DNA from: Saccharina japonica
Taxonomy: Eukaryota > Sar > Phaeophyceae > Laminariales > Laminariaceae
DNA: 64,000 bases
Direction: 5' to 3'
Assembly (NCBI GenBank): GCA_008828725.1
Contig: MEHQ01002068.1
Location: 64,685 to 128,684, forward strand
Part shown: positions 12,901-22,196 of the stretch, one piece after another
Layout of the letters: the number at the start of each line of letters is the position of its first letter
Numbering within the stretch: position 1 is the stretch's first letter
The notes under the pieces: generated by a model
The model's input: the letters and a program-made list of their open reading frames with translations, nothing else
Told to the model about the DNA's origin: nothing
The model's database searches: none
Made by a program: the position numbers and the translations under genes

Positions 12901-15900
12901 GGCTCCCAAAACATGGGTCCAGTTTTCAATGGGGAAAAATACACAAGTGAACAAAGCGTCTCACGTTACAAGCCAGAAGTGCCTCCTCCGTGCGCCGGAT
13001 ATTCTCGTCGGTATCTGCCTGACGGCCATCGATGAACTCGAGCAGCTGTTCGGTGAGTTCGTTGTACTTCTTCAGTCGTTTGCACAGGTGCCGTTTCTCT
13101 TCCCGCAACACACCGACCGACGGAGATGGCGTCACCGTGGTAGACTGTTCGTTCGTGCTGGTGTTCAAGTTGGCGGACTGGTCGTTGGTGGTGGCGGACT
13201 GGTCGTTAGTGGCGGCGGATTGGTCGTTGGTGTTGGCGGACCGGTCGTTAGTGGTGGAGGACTGGTCGTTGGTGGTGATGGACTGGTCGTTGGTGGTGGT
13301 GGACTGGTCGTTGGTGGTGGCAGACTGGTCGTTGGTGTTAGGGGGCTGGTCGTTGGTGATAGGGGGCTGGTCGTTGGCGGTGGCGGACTGGTGGTTGGTG
13401 TTGGTGGGGGTGTTGATGTCGGTAGTGGTGTTGGTGTTTGTGTTCGTGGACTGTTCGTTGGCGTTGGTGCTGGTGTTGGTGGGGGTGGTGGTGGTAGCAG
13501 AACCGCCTACCCCCTCCTCGAACCCTTCACGCCGTTCGGAAGCGACCAACTTCTGGATTTGTCGCTCGAGTTCGTTGGAAGAGCCGCACTCCTCCTTCGC
13601 CAAACAAGCTTGCCGGGCTTCAAGCTTGACCACAACTGACGAGGGGCTCGGTCCAGCCGCATCTACCAGCGAGGTGATGCGGGCCATCTCGGTGTCGAGG
13701 TTTTCGGTCATGCCTCCCCAGCCATCTCCTGGCAGTACTTGGGGCGACTGTCCATGCGGGTAGGCAGCCTAGCAGAAGAACATGCGGAACACGTAAATAT
13801 TATACGAAGTATGGTGTTAAGCATGGAAATTACCAACAAATACGTACTACCACCACTCAGGACGGGGAAGTAAAATAATGTAATCCCTGTTTGATATTTC
13901 CATCAGAGTCCCGAAAGGAGACTAGAACACCTTGTAATACCGACTATTAATAGAGTGGTATTCATTATATTACTGCCGTCGTTTCATGTGAAATTATGTT
14001 CGAGTCGGGTGTATTCCGGACAAGGTATTTACAGGTCGGCCAAGGGTTGGGGTTAGCATTAAGATTAAGATTAGGAACGGTGTTATGGCATTTTATGTGA
14101 AAATACCTTCTCATAGCACTGAAACCACACGTGGGCCACACAGTATATCATAGTTCCATACTGTGTTCTGCGTGATTCTTTACACGCCTTGTATCCTTGC
14201 ATAGGCGGCTCCAGCCGGGGGGTGTACTTCATTTTCATGCATGGCCGTAGTCGTTTGACCAGCCGGGTGGGGGGGCATAAAAAAACAGAGAATGTTACGT
14301 ACTTACGTGCAGGAATCGGCGCAGTTTATAGGTGCGTAAAATCGCGAGTGTGAGCATGCCACGGACTTTTAAAAGAGACCAAGGGAATTTCGCGACAAGG
14401 GCCTGCTAGTATGCACCACTCTGTCCCTAAATATAAGCACCTTTTTACATTAATATTACATTAAAACGGTGCTTATATTTCGGGACATAGTGGTATTCAT
14501 GTATGTGTCACGTTGATGGCGGCTGCACCGGCAATGCCGGCGGCCGTGTCGTCGAAGCGAGAAAAGTCGACGGACGAGTTGCGGTGACGCCTTAGGCTAG
14601 GGTAGCGTAGGGACTCACGCTGGGGTAGGGACGCATCCGAAACATTTGCTAAGGCTCCTTACTTTTCTTGAGGAAGTTCTGTTATTTTCACCCGAAAACA
14701 ACAACGAAACTGCAACCCCATGGCACACTTATGGTAAAAATCGAAAAATACAGTTCTACTAATACCTACTAATACCTACCAATACCTACCAATACCTACC
14801 AATAGCTGCCAATACCTACCAATACCTACCAATACCTACCGTAGGCAAAAATCGAATAGTACTGTAAAACACGTATAGTATGGTATTCATACTATATTGG
14901 CTACGTCTCTCAGTTGACAAGTCAGTGGGCCAGACGTATTTGGCCATACACTGCTATTATATAACATACCGCGTATTATATGGCATTCCAACTTTCTTAG
15001 AATTCGACTTGAGTCGGCGAGGGAAGAAAGAGCTGAAGTCTTCTCGCGATAAAAATGCAAAGGACGAACCGTAGTGGGGTGAGGGAAGGAGATCCTGCTT
15101 TGTGACCCCCGAATCTGAGTTACGACTAAGAGGGGAAGAGAAAAGAAGGGCGAATACAATCTAAGGGAAGAAAAGCAAATGGTTACTTCTGGCAGTTGAG
15201 GAGTTCGTACGTCAGACGGATTTTGGCCATAAACTGCTGTTGTACTTATACCAAGTATACCGCTATCGTAGGACGCGTCTCGGGTCGTTTTTGAACGAGG
15301 TGACCATCCATGACCGACGTCCGAGGTTTGGGTGAATTTGTATCGCATGAATGAATGCATGCATGCTCACCTCTCCCCTCTGCCGGCGTGCGTTCATTTC
15401 CTGCAGATCTTCCGTAACTTGCGTCCACGTCTCGAAACGCCGTTCTTCTTTCGACTGACGACACCAAAGAACGTGCCACCGAAACGAAAAGAAAAAAAAG
15501 AAACGGAAATGGATCACCATGCAGCAACAGCACTGCAGTATAATAATTAGTACCCCTTTTGGTACCGAGGTATACCGACCGAAAAAAGGACAAGCATATA
15601 CGGTGTTACGGTAGGTAGTCAGGGGACATTCGAGGTACAGCCCCGGGTTTCCTATGTGGTTGTGGGTACTGCGGTGGGTATATATATATATAGGATACCG
15701 CTGCTTGCCGGCGTCGTGTCAATCGAACTTCTAGGAAACCCGTCAATCATCAACCAGCAAAGTCAACCACCTCCTGCTTGAACAGTCCATCAAGCAAGGC
15801 TACCGTGCGCTCTTTCGTCTAGGTCAACCGGCCCTTCGCTTCGGCTACGCCTTCACTCCCCATCTGCTCGCTTACAATCAACCAATCATCAGCCACCAAC

Positions 15901-18900
15901 CATCAGCCATCAAAGTCAATCACCTCCTGCTCGACCAGGTCGTCAAAGAGCATCGCGGCGCGCTCGTTTGCCGAGGCCAACCGGCCCTTCGCTTCGGCTA
16001 TGCGTGTGCTCTCCACCTCTTCGCGGTCCTTCAGCTCCTGGCGAAGGTCTGCGACTTCTTTCATCATCTCACCAATACCCCCATCCGCCTGCGCAAAAGA
16101 CCACGCAAACACATGAGAATATTGCCCGAGACAATGCGAGGGTCGGGAACGGACAATGCGAAAAGCAAAGAGTGGGGGATCTCATGAACAGATGGGTACA
16201 TGCATATTACGTGTGATCTGGGCGATATGTATATACTTCGTGTGAACACCTATATTTATTTATGTATTTATGGCCACAAGCCACTCACCGGTAAACCGTG
16301 CGTGCAGTTAACTAACTGCATCCACTTTAGGATTGTACCCACTTTTCAGGGGGGAAACACTACTTGGGATTAATGCGGCAGGGCAGTAATAATGAAAACA
16401 CTCCGCTCAAAGGTGTTCGTTCCCCTGTTCCCTGTCTGTTGTAACAAGGCAAAAAAACAAAAATAGGTATACCGATGCCGTTTGAGCCATTTAAAGGTAC
16501 ACTGAATATTGCACTCGGGAAGATTATTCTTGGCCCGCCCTCTGATTGGCCAGCGCTCGATCCCACCTATTGTTGGCTAAAAGATTCAAGGTACACCTCT
16601 TTGTGGATACTCAAGTTGGGTTTCACCCATTTTTGGTTTCAATGGTACCTATAAATAGCTCAAATGATTACTTTTCTGGTAAGACTGACCACGGCCGCAG
16701 GGCCGTCGGGGCCAGGTGACCCGAGCTGTAAAAAAAAAGCACGAAGATATTGCGAAATCAACTTTCACGGGGGGCTGTGCATTGTTACAAGGAGTGCCAC
16801 ATATTTGCTGTAGTAAGAGCCTAGTAAAAAACTGGGCTGTTGGCTAGGAACAAAATCTTACTCGGGAACTAAGCCATTTCTTTGTAGGTACAGGTTGAGC
16901 CATGTTTATAGGTACGGTTGACGCCAAAAATAGGTGAAACCCAACTTCTAACTTGAGTAGCCACAGAAAGGTGTACCTTGAACTTTTCAGCAAACAATAG
17001 GTACAATCGGGAGCTGGTCAATCAGAGAGAGGGCCAGGAAGCCTTTTCCCGAGTGCAATATGTAGTGTACCTAAAAATGGCTCAAAAGGTACAGGTATAC
17101 CTACTTTTGGTTTTCACCCCTTTACATGAAATATTTTAGTGCCGGGGCACCAGAAAGAAGAGGGGTTTCATACAGTAATGTTCTCTCTATAGTGCTGGTA
17201 TGCGCCGACCAACAATACCGGTACTATATAGCGCCAACCAGCACTACTCCGCACACTACCACACTATACTCTGGTTAATCCCATCTGCCCCAACCAAGCG
17301 ATTTCACAGGCACTACGTATATGATAGCGGGCAACCGGCACTACTCAACCGGCACTATAGATAACGGGCCACACTGCTCGTACTACAGCAGTACTTTCTA
17401 CTGCTGTACCCCCAAAAGAAGAAGAGTATCATACACCCTCTAAAGAACAGAGGTTTATCATGCTGCTGACTGGTATATACAGTACGCCATAAAAGCGGGA
17501 CCCGATTCGAAGGCCTTGCAAGCGGGATACAGCAGTAACTACTGTAGCTCCCTCCACGACCAAGGCCTGCAGCCAGGCGGCCCCCATCCTCGCGCTGGGC
17601 AGAATGTAAGGTATTTACTACACAGCAGTATCGACAGCAGTACAGCAAGTAGTAGCACGTATTGCATTGCACTTATTAAGTACTTCAGACTTTTGCCGCA
17701 TAAGTTATTTCAGGAGCCAGCCAGGACTGGCGCATCTAACATATGGACATACATATGGAGCCGTGTAGGGTGTAGGTTTCGTAATATTGAAACGGTTGAA
17801 ACTTCGGAAATTTCCTACTGCCACCAGGAGCCAGGAGGAGCCAAATCGCCACCACCAGTATTTTTCTTACTACCTGTAGTACATAGATTTTGGAGTCATC
17901 CAGAGGGCCCAGGGGGCGAGCTCTGACCGATTTTCAATCGACGTACGTACATATCGTATGCTCATATAATACATACAGTCAGCAGTAAGCTCGACGAGAG
18001 TCGACGAGGGAACAAAGGGCTGAAGTCTTCTCCCGATAAAAGAAGCAAGACATGACCCGTAGTAGGGGGAGGGGGGAGAGAAGAGCCTGTTGTGCTGTGT
18101 GACTCCTGATCTGAGTTACGTACGAGGGAGAGAGAAAATAATGGCGAAGATAATGAAAGGGAAGGAAACAAAAAACAAGAACACAAATAGGAACGTTCGT
18201 CGCCTGCACACACAACAGCCCCCCCCCCCGCACTTTCCGCTAGGTAGGGTTACAGTACTATACTCCAAGGCAGGACCGAACCCCTCTGCAGTCAGTAGTA
18301 CAGCACTACTACTACCGATACTATTATTATTATGGACTTACAGTACCTACACTGCACCAGGCGTACGACGAGTACCAGGTACCGGTACCGGCCGGTAACA
18401 AGCTTGGTGTATCTATACGTGTGAGGGTTGCTTACCCCTAACCCTGTCCCTATGCGAATCAGATCGAACCTCGAAAAAGTTAAAGGGGTACTTCGTATAC
18501 GCTCTACTGCCCCTCTCCCTGTGGGACGATGTTCCAAGCCGAGCCGAACCGACTTTAAAAAAACAGACGAGAGGGGGCGGGCACATGCGACAGCGAGAAT
18601 TGTGGTTTTGGCAAGATCTCGTCGAGAGATAGATGTTTCCATCCATCCAGAGAGAGAGAGAGGCATCGCTCTTGTCTGTGCTCTCCTCCTCTCGTTCTCG
18701 AGAGAGAGTCTCCCCGTTGTATGTACGAGTACCTGGTATCCTGGTATAGAGTTTACCAGTAGAAAGCAATACAACCAACAACTGAACAACCGTGCGTAAT
18801 GTGGTTAGTCGTTGTTCGTATTTTGCACCGGTCGCAGTTCAGTTGCTCCACGCGAGGCCTCCGCTGCGATGCCACAAGTTAAAGAGAGTGAATGTCAGCC

Positions 18901-19291
18901 CCTCTAGCGTATGACCCAAAGCAAGGAAGAGTGCTTGCCTACAGCTGGACCGAAGGGGAACTCGGGCGAGCGCATAAGGCGGTTCGCTGGAGCAAACGCA
19001 CAGACAGACGCTCTCGGCCTGTGATCCTCCGCACGCAAAAAAGAAAGCAAAAAAGTCCCTCGAAGATGAACGATACCCAATAATGCAAAAGCATGTGGCC
19101 GAGCAAAAGTTTTCTCGAAAGATGATCGAGCATAGAGTGACCGTGGCAGCGCGGAGAGCTTCCACCAATACAACCACGGGGTGAACGCTCACCTCCTTGG
19201 TATCGTCTTGCTCGATCCACCGGTTGCTCGCCGGTGCTTCCTCTCGGGCATGAGGGGTGATGCCTTCGCTTCCGGCAGGAGATGCCATCAT
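1..19291 (-). CDS. Protein kinase with N-terminal coiled coil, 13 exons, 3' end outside the window
   Basis: Exons read from high to low coordinate: 19193-19291, 15924-16088, 12965-13768, 12191-12274, 9525-9803, 6190-6278, 5058-5204, 4646-4687, 4105-4253, 3319-3491, 2265-2333, 881-979, 1-525. All have GT/AG borders and all phases match, giving at least 908 residues. The start is the MetMet at 19286-19291, the first ATG in the open frame. Residues ~34-88 ([12 protein letters not shown]) and the ends of exon 3 look coiled-coil. The middle of exon 3 is a Thr/Asn/Asp/Gln repeat. The kinase domain shows the Gly loop GEGGFGRV (~451-458), the ATP Lys in FALKTLK (~473), helix-[13 protein letters not shown], catalytic loop [14 protein letters not shown] (~614), PPE in place of [15 protein letters not shown], and DPSRRPS near 745-751. 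It is probably a Ser/Thr kinase, judged from DLKPEN. HND replaces HRD, so it is a non-RD type. The tail is Ala/Pro-rich. Substrate and pathway are unknown. Exon 1 and the 42-bp exon 4646-4687 are the least certain. Confidence 0.85.
1067..1201. repeat. Hairpin made of two opposed copies of a kinase exon
   Basis: Arms at 1067-1121 and 1147-1201 (55 bp each) are reverse complements with about 14 mismatches and a 25-bp loop. Each arm resembles the start of kinase exon 881-979. On the plus strand, after a CAG, one arm reads [14 protein letters not shown]. On the minus strand, after a CAG, the other reads [20 protein letters not shown] and then a stop. The working exon reads [19 protein letters not shown]. 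Similarity continues into the intron next to the acceptor (about 980-1030 versus 1185-1235). This is therefore a tandem plus inverted duplication of one exon. Confidence 0.8.
1578..1830. repeat. Dispersed repeat with CAGGGGTGCAC-type ends
   Basis: The body (AACAAACCAAA...GTTCACTTGGTTTTAGT...CCTGTCTGGACCTCGAAAATG) matches 6704-6858, 8963-9140 and, inverted, 10050-10234. The right side contains the inverted end (GTGGTGTCGTTTTGT...GTGCACCCCTG). A poly-A/poly-C tract at 1680-1728 interrupts it. Confidence 0.55.
1862..1970. repeat. Fold-back element, GGGGACCAT family (diverged copy)
   Basis: Ends are GGGGGACCGTTGTAATCAGG and a matching inverted CCTGATTACTGTGTCCCCCC. Other members in this window lie at 9302-9408, 32318-32434, 51541-51659, 54140-54252 and 63382-63509. 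It is short, without coding capacity, and has inverted ends, as in a miniature DNA transposon. Confidence 0.55.
4740..4985. repeat. Minisatellite, ~26-bp unit GGCTGGTTTTCGANNATNTT
   Basis: About nine degenerate units of the type TTGGCTGGTTTTCGACGATA. It begins 53 bp upstream, in transcript sense, of the 42-bp kinase exon 4646-4687. Confidence 0.75.
5262..5510 (+). repeat. Dispersed repeat R3 (GGCCGTAGTCGTATGACC family)
   Basis: Contains GGCCGTAGTCGTATGACCAT, GGGACGGAGC, TTTCACCGTCCAGGCAGACA and GCATGAAGGGTGAGCTGCA, then a second block TTGTTGCTTGCCGTAGTCAT. Relatives lie at 14221-14260, 41562-41798, 52568-52790, 53196-53427 and 53541-53580. No coding frame is conserved. Confidence 0.7.
5514..7765. 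repeat. Large palindrome with ~0.9-kb arms containing the helix-C exon
   Basis: The left arm, 5514-6412, is the near-exact reverse complement of the right arm, 6859-7765. A 446-bp spacer (6413-6858) lies between them. The left arm holds the working helix-C exon of the kinase (6190-6278). The right arm holds the same 89 bp in the opposite direction (6994-7082). The arms differ at a few bases, for example an ATC/CTC change in the exon, so one is not a simple copy of the other read. See also the extra direct copy at 7766-9118. Confidence 0.85.
6994..7082 (+). pseudogene. Inverted copy of kinase helix-C exon
   Basis: This 89-bp stretch is flanked by CAG and GTGAGG on the plus strand and keeps an open frame ending [12 protein letters not shown]. 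It is the reverse-orientation copy of the working minus-strand exon 6190-6278. It lies antisense within the kinase transcript, so it cannot be spliced into it. It is intact as an exon but has no matching plus-strand neighbours. Confidence 0.75.
7872..7872. other. Ambiguous base inside the palindrome repeat
   Basis: Single N within the repeated arm. Together with N at 8672 (repeat junction) and N at 53443 (between R3 repeat pieces), it marks likely assembly joins. Confidence 0.95.
7900..7988 (+). pseudogene. Second inverted copy of kinase helix-C exon
   Basis: Same 89-bp exon with CAG and GTGAGG borders on the plus strand. It agrees with the working exon at 6190-6278 at the position where the 6994-7082 copy differs (Ile instead of Leu). 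An N lies 28 bases upstream at 7872. It may be an assembly duplicate. Confidence 0.65.
8963..9140 (+). repeat. Dispersed repeat with CAGGGGTGCAC-type ends
   Basis: Starts at CAGGGATGCACGACAAAAAA and runs through GTTGTTTACTTGATTTTAGT to CCTGTCTGGGTCTCGAAAAT. A truncated twin at 6704-6858 is cut exactly where the palindrome arm begins. Confidence 0.55.
9302..9408. repeat. Fold-back element, GGGGACCAT family
   Basis: Begins GGACCATACGTAGTAAATAG and ends with the inverted CTATTTACCATGGTCC. It shares an inner block (TATCGTAGGCCCTA) with the copy at 51541-51659. It lies in a kinase intron. Confidence 0.7.
10050..10234 (-). repeat. Dispersed repeat with CAGGGGTGCAC-type ends, inverted
   Basis: On the minus strand it begins TCAGGGGTGCATTGCAAAAA and ends CTCCTGGGTCTCGAAACTAG, parallel to 8963-9140. 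It lies in a kinase intron. Confidence 0.55.
10440..10492. repeat. Pentamer microsatellite (CGTAT)n
   Basis: About ten units of CGTAT in a kinase intron. Confidence 0.9.
10886..11280 (-). pseudogene. Diverged older copy of the helix-C exon segment
   Basis: This stretch of the kinase intron aligns, with many changes, to 5950-6280 in the same orientation. Shared blocks include the region near 10905-10970 (TCGAAACTCA, GTAATATCAT-like words) and a GTCCCAC...GGCAG block near 11080-11125. On the minus strand it keeps DEEGQ and PRMAVLPGG, which recall the exon's DMEEGS and MAEMAVHCR. It looks like a decayed exon plus flanking intron. Confidence 0.4.
13140..13470 (-). repeat. Coding minisatellite in kinase exon 3
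   Basis: A 21-bp unit encodes TTNDQSA-like heptads on the minus strand for about 13-16 copies, with a shorter NTNTN-type part beside it. It stays in frame. It gives a long hydrophilic Thr/Asn/Asp/Gln/Ser linker between two coiled-coil segments. Confidence 0.85.
14414..14494. repeat. ~80-bp palindromic MITE-like element, CCACTCTGTCCC family
   Basis: Two inverted arms (CCACTCTGTCCCTAAATATA and its complement ending GGGACATAGTGG) are separated by an AT-rich loop. The same design occurs at 61260-61342 and 61532-61618. Ends and size resemble solo terminal repeats of Tc1/mariner-type miniature elements. That family assignment is an inference. Confidence 0.7.
14761..14840. repeat. Decamer repeat AATACCTACC
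   Basis: Seven to eight near-identical decamers in kinase intron 2. Confidence 0.9.
15000..15175. repeat. Dispersed repeat, GCTGAAGTCTTCTC family
   Basis: Aligns with 17985-18180 in direct orientation. Both contain GGGCTGAAGTCTTCTCCCGA-like sequence, ATAAAA, GACCCGTAGT-like sequence and ATCTGAGTTACG. Both copies are in upstream kinase introns, and no coding frame is shared. Flanking 14921-14975 and 15187-15250 are a weak direct repeat. Confidence 0.6.
15752..15850 (-). pseudogene. Decayed tandem copy of the kinase coiled-coil exon
   Basis: Read on the minus strand, it encodes EAKGRLT, a stop, then [20 protein letters not shown]. The working exon 15924-16088 encodes [20 protein letters not shown] and then VEQE followed by the donor. 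The two copies are about 150 bp apart in the same orientation. One in-frame stop is present. This is the third exon of this gene with a copy nearby. Confidence 0.75.
16455..17118. repeat. Fold-back element with ~210-bp arms
   Basis: The left arm, ~16455-16665, and right arm, ~16893-17118, are imperfect reverse complements. Shared blocks include TAGGTATACC, TTGAGCCATTT, AATATTGCACTCGGGAA, AAGGTACACCT and TTGGGTTTCACC. The loop is ~230 bp with no open frame of note. It lies in the first kinase intron and looks like a non-autonomous DNA transposon. Confidence 0.75.
17985..18180. repeat. Dispersed repeat, GCTGAAGTCTTCTC family
   Basis: Second copy of the element described at 15000-15175, including ACTCCTGATCTGAGTTACG. 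Confidence 0.6.
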
Positions 19292-21479
19292 CCTCTCTGC
19301 TACCAGGTAGTTCCTCCACCGGGCAGGCGGCCGCACAACGAAAAAGGTATCTTTTCTGCTCGGTGCTCCGTAGTTTCTGGGTTGATTCTCTTCACAAGCG
19401 CGAAACTCAGCTCAGCTCGGGACGACGCTATCCCGTGGGCTTTCTACCGTGGCAGATCACGGTCTTGGCTGCTGGCAATCCCTCTCTCCCGGCTTCTTGT
19501 CTCTGGCAAACTCACCTCCTGACGCCTTTGGTATGTTTCTCCCTTCCCCAAGGGCACAGGAACAGGAACACACGATGGTTGCAACGACGGTTTCTTTTAC
19601 GATCGAAAAAAACACTTTTTTTTATAGTGGTGGGCTCAATTCATGAAAAAAGAATGCGGCACGATTAGGGCTTCAACAAGTTACTGTTCGGGTAAACGTG
19701 CGGCACGATGCTGTGCAAGATCTCTGTTCGCGGTTCACGGGTGGCGGGTGGCACAGCTACTACGTTGCCAGGTAGCGGCGGTACTTATACGATTGCTATG
19801 ATGCTGCTGTGAATACGAGGCTACGATGCTGCTGCAGCCTGACAACTGACATTCGCGAGCGTTGCGGAACCGTGCCGACCGGTATTCCGAACCCTGAGAG
19901 CCCTCCAAGTGCCCATTGATTCGTCCACAAGACGCCGGGCTTTTCTTCCCGAGGCACAAACCCCCGGAGACGTCTCGCCTAACGGGTCCGATCAGCACGA
20001 CGACAATACTCGCACGGCGCGCCTGCAGCACAGCAGCAGCAGCGGCAGCATCGGTGCATTTATCGTGCATTGCCTTGCTGCCTGGTGCCTGATGCCAGTG
20101 CAAAAAGTCGACTTCTCGCCATCATCATGGAATCGTGGCTTGGTCATCACCTGGCCTTCGTTTCCACGTCGTCGAACAAAGCAGGGTCTCATTTTCGCTC
20201 CAACCTCCTCGAATCCACTGCTGCTGCTGTAATAATGATCAGTAAAATAAGTGCATTAATAAGCCATTCGGAACACGGCGCGCAGCACTCGGCGCATCGG
20301 CGACGTGCTGTTATCCGCAGCTTGATCGGGCTGTTGCTGTCCTCTTCTGGGTTCAGGCATACCAGGCACCTGGTACTTGCAGCGTGGATTGCTCATTGCT
20401 TTCAAGAAGTATTTCCTGCTTTCGCAATGCGCAGCACGCAGCCACGCGGCGGACCTCGCCAGAATGATCAGGTCTCTATGATCTATGATACGTACCAGGA
20501 CCAGGTAGCAGGCACGATACGGATATGTACAGCAAATTCCAACCAACTTCGAAACACCGACAGCGGCGACGGGTGACAACAAGAAGACGGACCACCGTCG
20601 GCATTTATTTGTTGCATTTCCTTTCATGCAGCAGTGAGTGGCAATTTCTTGCTCTGTCTGGCGCTTGCTGCTGTTGTTGTCTGCTGCATACATACATATT
20701 TTTCAGACGAATGTTGCATGTATTGTATGTACAAGGGCGCTTCGCGGCGCGGACGGCTTCGGCCGTCAGTTACGCTCGCTCACAACGAATGGTAGAACAG
20801 CATGCAAACGAGGCGGGTAGAGAGATCCGAGGTCGACGAATTCAGGTGCAAACTGACGTCTTGCCAATGCCAAGAGCTCCATTCTCCGGGAAAACATCCC
20901 AGACGCCGCATGCACGAGAGCAGAAGCGTCATCAGGTCGACAAAGCACACGGCGCTGAATCGATGTTGCAGCAGCTGCACCCTGCCAACAACGCTCCACC
21001 GCATGCGACCACGAGACTTTCTTTGCCGACCTTCGCCGCGGCCTCGCGCTGACGTGGCCTCGCCGTGTGGACCGTGCCTTCGTGGGATAGCTGAGTGTGA
21101 CGCAAATAATCTCCCATGCCGGCAACAGGAACGGCCACAAATGAAAACACAAACAAGTACAACGTCTTGATTCATAATCGAGAAATCATGCGATCTTCGA
21201 TGCTATTCGGGGACAAGAAATCGCTTCAATTTTCTTTAGTGGTTTGGGATTCAGTGCAGACGGGAAACCTAAGAGTACACTCTTAGGAATACGTGGGCCG
21301 TGAAGTTTTCGTTTTGTCTCTTTTGTCATTAATTACTGTCATCATTGCTTTGCAGCTCAACCTGAGGGAGCTTCTACCCTCAGCGGTCTTCTGGTCAAAA
21401 GCCGTGGTCACAGGTGTTGTCTCTCTCCCCCCCCCCGCACTTGCCATTATTTTTATAGCGCAAATGGTTCAGCGCTCCC

Positions 21480-22065
21480 ACTGCTCGTCAATTGACGCAT
21501 GCTACGGTAGCCTGCATGCAGGTGCACCACCATGTTTTTTGCCTTATAAGGGTGGTCACTTGAGGAGCTCTATACTAACAGTAAGTCGAAACCTGATTTG
21601 GAGGCAGCGAAAAATGCTACCCAATGACCAATCTCATGGCCTAAGTAAGTATACAATGAACTATTTTGACGCACAAGAATAAAAGTCCGCCGAGTTGGGG
21701 TTGAGGAGCTCAAATCATTCAGAAACCATTTCAACCAATAAGTGCTACCTCTATCGCAGCAATTGTCGTCAATTGTCGTCAATGTTTTGCCACCGACGCA
21801 TGCTACGATAGAGGTGCACCATGTTTTTTTCTGAGCTCCTCACTTAAGGAGCGTCATACCTCACCGAAAACAATATTTTGGAGTAAACAAAAAGCGCTAC
21901 GTACCGGATGAGAAATCTCATGGCCGAAGTATACTCTGAAAGATTATTCGTCACAAGAATGAAAGTCCGACGAATTTGGATTAAGAAGCCCGATCGCTCA
22001 GGTAACACATTACGCCAAAAAAAGGTATACCTCTATCGTAGCAGTCGTCAATTTTTTGCCACCTC
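21480..22065. repeat. Two-unit tandem repeat of ~290 bp
   Basis: Unit 1 (~21480-21790) and unit 2 (~21780-22065) share GACGCATGCTACG, GGTGCACCATGTTTTTT, ATCTCATGGCC, CACAAGAAT and AAAGTCCG blocks in the same order. It is intergenic between the kinase start and the ASNSD1-like stop. No gene is recognised in 19292-22196 apart from this repeat; dense overlapping short frames at 20780-21175 run on both strands and match nothing known. Confidence 0.65.
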
Positions 22066-22196
22066 TGGCTTTCGCGCTTTCAGCGACGGAAAACTAAAAA
22101 AAGTGCCCCTGAGCACTATTAAATAATTACACTATTTAATAACAGAGACTTCATATTAAATTACTACTAAATTACTCCTATAAGAGGGGTTGTGGG

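Noticed and set aside
12926-13763. Plus-strand frames rich in Val/Gly or Trp-Ser-Leu-Val repeats
   Set aside because: Shadows of the minus-strand kinase exon 3 minisatellite.
20780-21175. Overlapping long frames on both strands
   Set aside because: GC-rich stop-poor DNA; no recognised domain, no consistent splice sites.
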